From Linanthus parryae (Eukaryota > Streptophyta > Magnoliopsida > Ericales > Polemoniaceae): a stretch of 64,000 nucleotides of DNA. The DNA is taken from contig JALGPY010000003.1 of NCBI GenBank assembly GCA_023055425.1, positions 69,858,991 to 69,922,990 on the forward strand. The letters are read 5' to 3'. The position numbers and the translations under genes were made by a program. Position 1 is the stretch's first letter; the number at the start of each line of letters is the position of its first letter. Shown piece by piece: positions 45,005 to 56,821 of the stretch. Under the pieces are notes generated by a model. It was given only the letters and a program-made list of their open reading frames with translations. It was not told the DNA's origin and made no database searches.

Positions 45005-45540
45005 TGTTGGGATTGTGCCCTATCGGCAATCTATTTCTTGTGACACTTGTGGATATTGATATGGAGCTATGTTAACATGAATAAAGTCCTTAGAATATAA
45101 ATTCTATATTCTTAAATATCCCTAGTTCATTATATTGATTAACAGGACAATTAACTATAGACTAGTATGGGGCTGGATTGACATGGAGATATCACGTTCC
45201 AACACATGGGTATGCATTAGGAGTAATGTCATACCAGATTGACCCACAACAGGAAGGCTACATACGAGTCATGTAAAGTCACAAGTGCTTCTCATTGTGA
45301 CAACGGTATTGTCATCCTTGTATTTGAAGTCACTAGATACTCTAGTTGTGGAATGTTGTGTTATGACATCGTGAAACGTTACACGTAACTTGATATTCAT
45401 AAATGCGTTAGTCGGATACAATAAGGAAGCAAGCATAGAGATGGTAGTGATGTAGATAGAATTTTTCCCACCCACATAACGGGAGCAAATATCCACGGCC
45501 ACTCGAGGGATGGTGCTTATAGAAATGTCTGGCCAGAATC
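45005..45540 (+). mobile_element. Truncated Ty1-copia LTR fragment
   Basis: It starts TGTTGGGATTGTGCCC and aligns, on the opposite strand, with the first third of the copia-1 LTR (5,787 down to about 5,200). Shared words include gactagtatgg, acatgggtatgcattagg, agaagcgcttgtgac and ggccactcgag. It ends abruptly near 45,540, just before copy B begins at 45,637. Confidence 0.75.
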
Positions 45541-45636
45541 CCACATGGTAGTGACAAGAGATTATGATAATTTGAAAATTAGAACTGTGACACAACATAT
45601 CTCATAGAGAGATAAATTGCATGACATAACTTTAAT

Positions 45637-46542
45637 GTCTCAAAATGTGCTTTTGTGTTATACATGCTTAACTTGAAATTTGTGTATGACTCAAAAATTT
45701 TACTTTGAAACTATTACGTAGTAAATAATAACCGTTAACAACTTAAAGTGGAGTTTACATGTACCAGAACCAATGTATTGGAATGCCTTGTGTTGCTTCA
45801 TTTGCCCTTGTTGGGTTGGGTTGGCCCTTAGTTGGTTCGACTCGTTGCATTGTTGGCTAGAGTCCCATATAGTACTACCCTTGTGGACTTTCAATTCTTA
45901 AGGGGGTGTCGACACTTAAGGTCTAGTATGGTTTTTAGACGTGGGGGCGGGAGAGGTTCTCCACAACGCCAGACACGGAGGAAAGTTTTTCTCTCTCCTT
46001 GTCGTCCTACGCTGGAAGGTTTCCCAGGGGAAGCTTTTCCCATTTCCTCGATTTGGTTATCCGATCAGATGACTGTTTCTATGGTTACCCTAGTCCACTC
46101 TAGTTACTCTGAGAAATAATTTATTTACTATGTGTCGTACTTTGATAATGTTTTACAAATACTCTGTTACTGTTGTTTTATTTAACTAGTAATCATTTTT
46201 CAATTCTCAACTTCAGGTTAATGTGTATCTTACTCAGTATTTATTGCTGACATTCAAAAATATCGATTCTTGTTTTCCTTCCCACCGCGGGTCTAGGAGT
46301 TGGGGATTGAGGAAATAGAAGGGCGCGAGACTCACCTAGACGGTCTATGTCACATAGTATCTAGTAATGTTAGTTAATTATTATGTAATAGTGATCACCT
46401 GGCATGTATGACTCGTATATTAATATAGTTGTCTAATATTATGATAAGTACGTATTGTGGTGATTTTGCTTTTGTTCTCCGTCGCTTTTATAAAGCATCG
46501 CCCTCCCCCTCTTGTCACCAGCCGGATAAGGGGTTTGTTGCA
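45637..46542 (+). mobile_element. Tekay/Del-like LTR tail, copy B
   Basis: Same as 32,626-33,308 but with more original sequence. It keeps gtaccagaacc at 45,760, matching gtaccggaatc of the long LTR, and keeps aggagttggggattg and gggcgcgagactcac at 46,294-46,337, matching the reverse complement of 53,641-53,683. Hence A, not B, suffered those deletions. Confidence 0.7.
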
Positions 46543-46549
46543 TTAAAAT

Positions 46550-47997
46550 TCTCCTGCAACGGTGCCAAAAACTTGATGCGCAATTTAGTGTGCTCTTCTC
46601 AAGTATACGAATCAAGTAATATAGCGATTAATTTACACTCAGATTAGCATTTCCAGGGGGACTTTTCAGGTTCTCGATGCTAATCAGGTTTAAGAAATAG
46701 ACTGCAAAAAGAAGGAATATTTGAAGCTTGTGATTACGAAATAAAGTACTGAAAGTAAAAGATGTAAAATTAATTTTTTTTTTTAGAGTTTTCTTAATAA
46801 TTCTTTATGTTGTAAATATAGGGGTTGAGATACAAGATTCCATGATCCCCTAAGGCTTCTCCACGTGTTGTTCTCTTTTATATGAAAACACACAACATTT
46901 AGTTTATTTGTGCCTAAGTTACCGTCTGTGTGTAATCAGTACAGTCATGTACACACTGCCACAATTATGCAGATTTTCAGATACTTTCGGCTCTCCTAGA
47001 TCTGCAGCCTCGTTCTAAGGCTACTAGGGTTTACGACTTATTCTTTTGGTCTAGGTGAAGACAGTTAACAGTTGGTCAAACACTCAGGTTAGTCCTATCT
47101 CCTTTATCCGTTTGGTCTATCAGGGTATGGTGCAAACTTCTGTCTTCTCTTCCTAACAAGTCACTCTTCTAAGCCAGGTCGAGTCTTTAGCAATTATGGA
47201 TGATCAGGACGAGAATGCATACATAATAAAATCAAAGACAAGAATAACAAATATATCTGCTGATAGTAAGATCCTAAGAACATGAATCCATAGTCAAAGT
47301 AGAACTAAGTACTGGATATGAAACCATAGGTTCAACGGGAACTTAGTGAAAGATTTTAGCTACTAGGTGACAAAATTAAATAACAATGTTTCCAAAAAGA
47401 CTGTTTCAAATTACGAAACTGCTATTATCCAAAACGCCTTAGAATTCTGCACTGCCTGCGTAATTGCAGCATAGTTACGCAAATAGTGGCCTGTGAGCTT
47501 CCCAAAATGCGCTTTTGTCCCCTGCATGCGTAGTTGCTGCGTAGCGACGCACACAGTGGGTCTTCTGGACTTGTATTTTTTCTTTTTTTCTCTCCTTCTT
47601 CCTCACTGTCCGCGTAGTTGCGCAGACAATGCTTTGATTTGTTCTGCCTTACCCAAATTCTGCTCCCTTTTCCTCGCTGCATGCGTAGTTGCTTCTAGCT
47701 ACACAAACAACATCCGTGTGCTCATTTTCGGCTTCCTCAGCCTGCTCAGCTCCTCCTCATGCCCTCCTAATTTATTCCCCACTGTTCACAAGTCGTGTTC
47801 CTCAATCCACAACACGAACAAACCCCTTGGTTATATCTAAAAATGCATGAAATAAGGCAGTAATTCACGACGAGGCTCAAAATACTTAGTCATAGATTCC
47901 TAGGCTAATTAGGGCTGAAATCTTGCTAAAGTACTCAATATTGACACAATTACACCTCAAATTAATCTCTTAAATAACTCCTAATGAGGAGTTATCA
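46550..47997 (-). mobile_element. PBS and Athila-like 5' LTR, copy B
   Basis: The PBS variant TGGCACCGTTGCAGGAGA lies at 46,550-46,567 and the LTR at 46,574-47,997. A 149-bp deletion at about 47,390 between two gtttc words removed the TATA-like region that copy A keeps at 34,281. Confidence 0.78.
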
Positions 47998-49188
47998 CGC
48001 TTCATTGGGATTCGTGGAAATGTCATTTATTTATATGATTGATGTAAACAACACTCTTATGAACACTTAAGATTCTATTGACCTCATTCTAGTTCTATTT
48101 TTCAGTTCACCAATTATTGTTATGCGCGTAATTATCGCGGCTACCGTTGGTTGTGAATCTGCTACACCAACTATCAAGAAAGTATGCATGATAAAGTAAT
48201 TAGGATGTCCAACTTGTTGTATGATCGCAAAGACATGACCAACTCACTCAAATCAGGCCCAATTTGATGAGTTTAGTTACTTATGATATCAGGACTAAAT
48301 AAATCAAAATAGTGATTCGTGGTGAAACAAGATAGACAAAGAGAAATCAAACTATTGGGGTCTCCGGTGGTTAAGAAAATAGTCATCTTCGTCTTCACTA
48401 AAAAGCTGCTCCAATCTTTAAAATGGTGAACTAACGAACTTTGGCTTCTCTCTTAACTGAGGCAATGAGAGGCTAGGAAATAATGGTAATTTTGGTGTTC
48501 CCTTTTAACGCGAGAAGAGAACTGAAGAGAATGGGAGTCTTCATTAAGTTATAAAAAATTGCAGTCTATACCCTCCTTGGTGCACCGTCGGTATGCCTGC
48601 CACCATGGTGGGCTTCGGTTTGCCGTGGTGGTGGCTCCTTGGCTCCTTCATTTGTGCGTCTCTTTCTCTCCTTACCATAGTGGCGTTCTGATATGCTGAA
48701 AAATATGTCCACCATGGGGGCTTGATCATGTTCACCATGGTAGGAACGTATTATCTTCAAAATTTTCATTTCCTTAGCTCCATGCTTTGCTCATCAACTA
48801 CTTTTTCCATTCCTCTTATGCTCTTCTGCTTTCCAAAGCTCATTACCATGCTATCACCTCCTCGATTATGATCATTTCCTTGACATGTATTCTTGAAAAA
48901 TATAAAGATATACCCGATATTATACTGTGGAACGAAATGTACATTAAAAAAATAAATTTAAGTACCAAATAGGTGAAAACACTAAAGCACTCTCTTAATA
49001 CCACAAATGTGAAAATTAAGCTCAATAATTTAAAATTAAGGGAAATGCTCTTAAATAAGAGAAAATCCAACGTAAAACATGGAAAAACAGTACCAAATTG
49101 GTTGCTTTCAACTAACCCACACTAAGGTATTGTTTGCATGGAGCAAACTCTGTCAACAATATGAATTAGGAATAGAATCAAGAGCTCA
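47998..49188 (-). mobile_element. Probable Athila-like 3' LTR, partial, copy B
   Basis: Counterpart of 34,910-36,014, ending at a polypurine tract at 49,189-49,203. It keeps 62 bp (48,581-48,642) lost in copy A and includes the palindrome CCACCATGGTGG at 48,601-48,612. Confidence 0.5.
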
Positions 49189-50976
49189 TCGCCCCCACAC
49201 TTCGGATAAATCATCATCTGGCTTGGATTAGCTCTCCTAAGAACCAACTAACTAAGACAAAAAATACTCAGACAGAAATATAAGGTAACTAAGTACTAAC
49301 TAAAATAAACAAAAACAAGGCGATACTATAAACCAACACTCTTTGTCAAAAATTTATTTGCTTTATGATGGGGCAATCTCCTAGAATTTAATGCTAAAAA
49401 TCATCAAGTCCTCACTTACCCTTTTGAGATTTGGCCTACAAAGATTCAAGACTCACTTATCCTGCATCTAAGCTCGCATTGATGACCCTCAACCAAGATT
49501 CATAATCTCTCGAACACGCTGAAGTATTCTCAGTGCGCCATCCGAGCTATTTCCAGGAATAAAAAATGTTAAAGGATTAGGGATGTGGGATAAATATTTG
49601 GATGGTGGAATTTTCCTAAACGTCGTGATAAAAAAACTCACAGGATCTCCATTATCACAACTCCTTACCTAGGTATGGCTAATCAAAGATTTTCTCCTAA
49701 GAATTCACCATACTCCTCCATACTCTAGCGTATAACCACTGCTTTATGATCAACCATGTGTTGGGTCGTCTGAAGTGGTCTTCGAATGTGTCTCCTCAAT
49801 CTCAAGAGTAATTGACTCTGTAAGAAATATTAAGTTAACAATCTAATAAACTAAAATAAGCTGGTAAAAATAAATAAATCCCGCTGCGTCACTAATTTTA
49901 TTTTTTTTCTCTTCATTTTTGTTTTTTTCTTGGTTGTGCGGGGCGTACAATATATATGTATATATATATATATAGACACAACACGCACACACAAAATTGT
50001 GTTGTAAAAGTGAAATAATAAAACTTTTACTAAACCAATGACAAGCTAAATCCTAAGACTCGAGTAACATAACAGAACACTGTGGGGCTGGAGTAAATTT
50101 GCTCAAGTGCCCATTTTAACACCCTGACACTCGTCTTGTAATGTATATTTAATGATAGATCAGCTTATGTCCAACCCTCCTAACATTTGTACTCCGAAAG
50201 ATGGAAAAAATCTCACACATCCACCAATTAACTACTTCGTTTTCACTCCATGAACCCATGTCCTATAGAAGAAGCACGTCACCTCTCCTACTCGTGTGAT
50301 CATAAGGACGTTCATGATCACCTCCTCAACTTAATACATCAGTGCCTTATCTCACTCACCCTTACTCATCCCTCTTTATATTAAGTGAAGTAAAACCTCA
50401 TGTAGAATCTTTGTGTATAGAATCATGCTCTAATGAAGATCCTCACGAAAACTACACCCTTGACCACCACGCGTAGGAAGAGTTAGTCTACTCTTACCTA
50501 AAGGTTTCCTAGGTTTAGTGGCGAAGGAAGGCTTGATATTTTCAGAATGAATGTCCTAGGATAGATTTGACACCGTGAGGGGCCCATAAAAAATACATGC
50601 AGGTTGTTCTTTGTGCTGGCACAGAGATGGGTGAAAATACTCTTCTACCTAAATGAGGTAATCATGCATTTTCTGATACAAGAACCAGCGTTATGTTCTC
50701 AAAGAAACACTTTGAATTATTCTCACCACTAAAGTGTCCCCCTAGACATGTCCTTGGAGAATCAGGTTCACCGTAGGGTTCATATGCTATGTCGCTACAA
50801 TCATCGAACACTCTCCAACATTTATATGTCTAAGTAATTACCCTTTCTCTTAAACCATTTTTAAATTTTTATTTGTTTATATATTTAACTCCATATTCAA
50901 TAAATTAATCTAAATTACACTAAATGCAAGGTCACGAACTCTAAAAGGTGGTTGACTCAAATTAAATAAGATATGT
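49189..50976 (-). mobile_element. Athila-like 3' non-coding region, copy B
   Basis: Counterpart of 36,015-37,798, with the same landmarks and a shorter TA/CA microsatellite at 49,948-49,995. No gene recognised. Confidence 0.7.
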
Positions 50977-52532
50977 TGATAACTCTGAATAAGATTTATA
51001 TTTTTTGTATGGTATCTCTATCGTTATGCGTGGTTTCCGGGTATAATATGTGATTTTTACACTATGATTGGAGGATTTTGTAGAAGTTAAGTTTTGAGTG
51101 ATTAATTATTAATCCAGGTGTTTCTCGGTTTATTTATGCTCATTGTATCACATTTCGCATGGGTTATTTTCGTGTTGTTTTGGAACATACTGTTTTATAC
51201 GATCATCAAGCATGTGCGCACGATCAGAGCCTCAAAGAGAGACCATATCGCACGACAAAGAAACCAGGTCACACGATTATGTGGTATAATTCGGAGGCCA
51301 TATGACCAGCAAATTGTAAAAGGGGGCACATTTTTGTTCTAAACGACTGGGTTTTTGCCTATTTTCTTAGCCCAAACTCTGTGATTAATAATTACACAGG
51401 GAACTCCATTAAGGGGATCAACTTTTACCATATTTTATCATATATTATCATTAAAACGGAAAAAAGGATGTTACGAAGAAGAACACATAAAAGAGCCAAG
51501 ATCACCATTGATGACCTAGGGTTTTCTTTCATTTTCTTCTTATTTTCTTAATCTATCTATAGAGAAACTCTCTTATTTTTCTATTTGTAATACAATAAAC
51601 TAAATGTCTTTCTATCCTTCTCTAGAGAGCCTAGGGTTTTATGTAGATGATGATTATTCCAGAGTTAACACGTTTGTTTCATGCTTTATGGCTTTGATTT
51701 ACGGAATATATGTTTTTTTTCATGAAATTGTTAATGACTCTAGACTATTGACACGGTTAGGATAGGACTTAATATTCATAGAAAGTTCATGTTCTTCGAA
51801 GATTGAAATCAATATTCATGTTTGTATTTGTTCTAGTTTTTTTTTTGTTTTTTGTTTTTCCGATGATGCGTTTAATCCTTAGCAAGAATGGAGTCGAGAC
51901 CCTAAACTGTTAGTTAGCTAGCGAGTGCGTGAGTGTAGGTTAGCCTAGTTGTGATGAGATGTGAAAAATAATCTCGAATCATTGAGACTGAAATGAGAAA
52001 TGAGTGGGATTGTATTTAGTGGGTAGATTCGGTAGGATTATTCAACTGTTTCGTGCAACGATGGACCGAGAGGACCCGTTGTCGTGCAAGTAGTTAGCCT
52101 GCTAGAACATAACGGTAGACATAGGTGAACCGACAGAACCATAGGTAAACCGAGAGGAGAAATGACATGAGATCGACATGAGAATGTCTATGCAATTACC
52201 CAGCTTAACTGGAAGAGAGTTCACGTGGTACAATGCTAATCTGGTTATAGTCTAAAGCCCTAGGTTATCTAGAGATTGTCTCTCAATATTTTTTTACGAA
52301 AATAAAAATCCTAAAAATATTATATTAGTTTGTTATTTCAATTACAATCACTTGTTTGGGGGTGACGAAATCTTTACTCAACCATTTTCCTCCTGCTTAC
52401 TGTACTCTAATCTAATCACTTAGCTATATAATCTCAAATTTTTCCTTGTGGGAGCGATAAATCTGGGTAAAAATACCACCCGTATATTACATGACTATGA
52501 ACTTTGCGCATACGCATTAAGAAATCGTATCA
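50977..52532 (+). mobile_element. Solo LTR of the Athila-like family, copy B
   Basis: Counterpart of 37,799-39,354 with the same TGATAACTCTG start, ATCGTATCA end and flanks TATGT/AATGC. The insertion therefore predates the duplication. Confidence 0.75.
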
Positions 52533-53422
52533 AATGCATACTCAAACGTAAAAAATGAAACTAAAAAAAATGAAGACAACAAATTATGATTTTAAACTAT
52601 TTTATATGCTAACCTAGAGATGCAAGACTAACACACCCCCACCCCACACACACACACATAAGGAATACCATGCCCTCATGGCATGTAACTAACTATATAG
52701 AAGTACCCGCGTCATCATCGCGGTACCAATATTTGTAGGATTGATGGGGAAGAACAATCACGAAAAGGGAAGGATGGATCACGCAACGTATATAGGGGCT
52801 GCTGGGTGGATGTGTGGATATCCTGGGAGTGCTCTCTGAATATGTGAATTGCTGGGGCTTCCCGAGCAATATCGATATGTGTGGCTATCTGAATGTTTTT
52901 TTCTTACTTCCCCCATTAGGGCTCCTAACTGGCTTGTCAACTTGTCAAATCCTAGGTAATGAGTGGGCAGGTTTGGAAGGATAGAAGACTGGTCTGAGAA
53001 AGCAGCTCTTGGTCATTGCCATCATCAGCATAGAACTACTCATGCACTTCCTCACCTTGAATGATGGGTGGTGGAACGGGTCCTTCTCTAATTCTCCTAT
53101 CTATCTCTGCCACAAACCTAGGACATTTTGTTATGGAGTGAAGTACAAATGTCACTTGGCTCTCGCCTATTAGGTTATAGGATAAGAGCTGATGAAAGAT
53201 GAAATGACGAAACATCAAAAGCTTGCGGTTGGACGCAACTCACTAATCAGAGCTTCGCCCTGAATAGTAGGAATGTCAATTATTTGGTTTGTCATAAGAC
53301 AATAATCAATGGTAAACTCTTGACCTGATTTTCAGTGATAGTGAGGTATAAGAAGCGTAGGTATTTGACCAAACAATTGTTTAATAAGACTGTACTTCTA
53401 TACAGTGTAATGACCCGATGTG
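52533..53422 (-). other. Athila-like interior remnant with unidentified degenerate ORF, copy B
   Basis: Counterpart of 39,355-40,230. The minus-strand frame at 53,218-53,036 reads YNLIGESQVTFVLHSITKCP and RFVAEIDRRIREGPVPPPII. Its different upstream residues show decay. The C-rich tract lies at 52,636-52,645. Confidence 0.4.
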
Positions 53423-53427
53423 ATTCT
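53423..53427. repeat. Target-site duplication ATTCT, left copy
   Basis: ATTCT precedes the long-LTR element and ATTTT (59,837-59,841) follows it. The empty site in copy A reads gtgattctgcctcg at 40,236-40,249, which confirms the exact insertion point. Confidence 0.85.
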
Positions 53428-56427
53428 TGCAACAACCCCCTTTATCCAGCTCAGGACGAGACCGGGAGGGCGATGCTTAATAGAATTGGCGGAGATCAAA
53501 AACAATATAATCAACAACACATATTCATAACATTAAACAACTATAGTAAACTTTAAGTCTTACACACTAGCTGATTACTATTACACACTAATTAACTAAC
53601 AATTCTATATCAACTAATGGTGGCGTTCATATTCTAAGTGAGTCTCGCGCCCCTTCTATTCTATAATTCCCCAGCTCCGAGACCTGCGGTGGGAAGAAAA
53701 CAACAAGAACCGCAGTTTTCAAAGTCAGCAATAAATACTGAGTGAGATACACCATAGCATGTAAAACAGGAAAGAGAATATAAACTTCTAGGACACAAGT
53801 TAAATAAAGTAAAATTGACAGAGTATGAGTAAAGCAAGATCAGTGTTTGCAGCATCATAAACGATAGAGTTAACTGATTTACGAATGAAAATAACCAAAG
53901 ATTTGAAAATTTTCAATTTAAATCATTCAGAAGTGCCGATTTCGAAATATAGAATCAAAGGAGCCAGTTATTACGCACAGTAACTGAATAATGGTCAACA
54001 AAGGACCTCCAACAAAGGACCTCCCAAATGTTAACGGTCAACAAAAGACCTTCCAAAATTTAACGGCCAACAAAAGAGCTCCCAAATGTTAACGGTCAAC
54101 GAAGGACCTCCCAAATGTTAACGGTCAACAAAGGACCTCCCAAATGTTTAATAGATTCCGGTACGTGCGATATTCCACTTTACGTTTTTACGCGTTATTA
54201 TTTCTCGTGTAACAGTTTTAAAGAAATCTTTTCCAAACGTAACCAAAATCAAGTAAAGCATGTGAACCACAAAATATATTTTGAGACAAGACATAAAATC
54301 ATGTTACGACTCGAAAGAATCTAGGCGCACAAGGCTAAGCATGAAACTCACAAGTACAGTTCGAAACAAGACATAAAATCATGTTTTGACACGAAGGAAG
54401 CAAGGCACACGTGGCTAAGCATGTAATCTCACCTTACACCGAGATAGCGATTCACAATCTTCACGGGTAGTTGAAGTAGCCTATGTATACGAATTAGTCG
54501 CCTACAATTGACAAGTATCTAGTCACAGTGATGCTACTTCCAAATAAACTAATGCATGGATGTTTGTCTAGGTCGGGTACTAAGTCCATACCAAATTATC
54601 CTAATAAATCGGTTTCAAGTGGCGTATTCATGTGTCGGATACAAACTCTACATTAATATAATTCTATGTTTCACTAATGCATATATAATGATGCTCACAT
54701 ATCAAAATAATTCCAACAAAGCATTTAGAAATTTAAAATTTCAAGTTTCCTAAAACATGTGAAGCTACAATTCTAGACAGAATTGTAGCTCTGACTTTAG
54801 AGCCATATTTATTATATCAAATTATCTCCTAAAATCGTTAAACTAATATATGATGAACCTACATGTGTCTACTTTCAGAACATAAAGAAAATCATGTATA
54901 GCTATTATAAAACTCAAATTACAAAAATAACAAAAATGCTATGCAGAGAAGAGTTTGGCAAAAAGTTTCAACTTCACAAGGGGATTAATACAACTTGGAG
55001 AATAGCAATAAAGCTCATATTCTCCAGAATGAATTTCCTATGTGTCTAGTTTCACCACAAGAAATATTGGGTGCTATAAATTAGTGGAAATGGGGGCTTC
55101 ATTAAAAATTGAAAGATTGGTCCAGAAACAGATTTTCAGAAAACTTGCAACTTAAAATACGCATATCTCTCTAACCAAAATAGCTATGGAGTTGATTTTT
55201 ATCTCAAAATGACCCCCTCTGAGTCTAGTTTTATAAAATGTAATATTTAAAAAATTTACAGAGAAAAAATTTGAAGTTATACTACGTTTTTGACAAACTG
55301 GTCAGATTGTAACAACATGTAATTTTGCCAATAACACTCAAAACATGATCAAAACAATCCTTTGGTACATTCAACTAAAAGTTAACTTGATGTATACCTA
55401 GATACGACCAATTAGACAAGCAAGAAGAGATTCACATCAAGTATTTGAAGGATCATGTGAGGGGTTTGAAGAATTCATGCTCAAAAGTTACAATTCAAGA
55501 CACAAAACACACATGCAAACAAAGATCAAGTAATTTCCTATCATCAATATGAGCTATCTAAATGATCTAAGCATGAAATGAAGAATCAAGTATGGGAGTG
55601 AAGAAATCTAAGATAAAATGTCATTAATCTAAGCTAAACATGGACATGCAAACATGCATTCAAAACTAGAAGAAACTTTACCCCAAGATTCAATAAATGG
55701 TGGAGGAAAATAGTGAAATTGGCCTTCAATCCTTGAGGAGAATGATGAACTAACTCCCCTCCATGGTTATACCAAGCTTGGAATCAAATTTTTCAGACTT
55801 GGGAGACTAGAAAATGGAGTTTTGGTGGAGTTTTATGGAGGTCAAGCTCTAAAAACGGGAATGGGGTTGGAAGAGAGATGAGAGAGCTTCTTTGAGTGTT
55901 CATTAAGAGGAAAACCATGTGAATAAATGAGAGAAAGAAATGGGTTGATGGAGATGAATGGAATGAGTGATTGGATGTATAACATATTTATATAAAGATA
56001 CAAGCAAGCCATGGGTACTACTGTTTTATTATAGTTGACTTAGAAAGTGGAGGAGGGACTTGGAGAGAATTATAAATCTCCCTACTAATTAGTTGTGGTA
56101 GAAATTAAAATATCAAGAAAATGAGGGTTGAGATGAAATACTAAAAATTGATGGTAAGTACAAGATTACACAAACAAGAGGGTAAAAACGAAATTATCAA
56201 TTACCATTTAGCACATAAGAAGATAAAATTTACATTAGAAGTAAATTACAAAATACTCCAAATAAACTATTTTGTCCTTAAATGTCAAAAATGCACTTTA
56301 ATAAAATTAAAAGAAATACGTCAAGATTAAATTTGAAATAGTACTATTATCATTTTTTTTCAAAATCACGTATTTGTTTTATCGAAATTACAAAACAACC
56401 CTTAGCGAATATACGTGGTATTACACT
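53428..56427 (-). mobile_element. Long-LTR element, 3' LTR
   Basis: 3,000 bp. It holds a 29-bp tandem array (53,993-54,149) and a 12-bp-stem hairpin with arm AGCTACAATTCT (54,763-54,790). Short frames inside recur in the other LTR and are not genes. Confidence 0.92.
53993..54149 (+). repeat. 29-bp minisatellite in the 3' LTR
   Basis: Unit ggtcaacaaaggacctccc plus aaatgttaac, with about five and a half copies; the first is shortened by 11 bp. The other LTR has six copies at 57,386-57,557. Confidence 0.88.
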
Positions 56428-56821
56428 CTTCCCCCCTTAGAAAAAGCTTCGTCCTCGAATCTTGGACGGTTCATTAAAGTCTCAATGGGTTTCCTATGTA
56501 GTCCTTATCGTCAATCACGTACTAATATAATGAATATATCACAAAGAATAAGCATACAATGCCAACAACCACATAGGATGTCTCGTCGAGACACATAAAA
56601 ATAAGATTCACATTTAAAAAGGACAACCATACTTCTTAAATAGTTCTAACCAACACAAAATATGATTATATCAAATAACACAAAGCAATCCATCGTGCAA
56701 GAGGAAGTAAACGACAACTCCCGACATACCCGGCTTTCTATATTTTATCTTGCCCTATGTTCATTTTAGGTTACCCTACAGGTTTTAATCCCATAATGGA
56801 AACAACTGCTCTGATACCGCC
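56428..56821 (-). other. Interior of the long-LTR element
   Basis: On the minus strand it opens with the PBS GGCGGTATCAGAGCAG (56,806-56,821) and closes with AAGGGGGGAAGAG (56,428-56,440). It has no ORF of note. The sequence just before the polypurine tract resembles the 3' end of a chromovirus pol region, so the interior looks like the two ends of an autonomous interior joined by a large deletion. Confidence 0.85.

Larger units (their letters stand above)
32626..45636. repeat. Copy A of a ~13-kb tandem segmental duplication
   Basis: From 32,626 onward the sequence matches the block starting at 45,637 in the same order and orientation. The match runs through Tekay-like LTR tail, Athila-like LTRs, solo LTR, hAT MITE, DUF1639 fragment, hairpin tract and the 525-bp repeat. 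The period, start to start, is 13,011 bp. Copy B is followed in the window up to the equivalent of 44,366. The two copies differ by scattered substitutions and by several indels with short direct repeats at the breakpoints. Confidence 0.85.

Noticed and set aside
53993..54149. 29-bp repeats as a CRISPR array
   Set aside because: Units are directly adjacent with no spacers and lie inside a plant LTR; it is a minisatellite.
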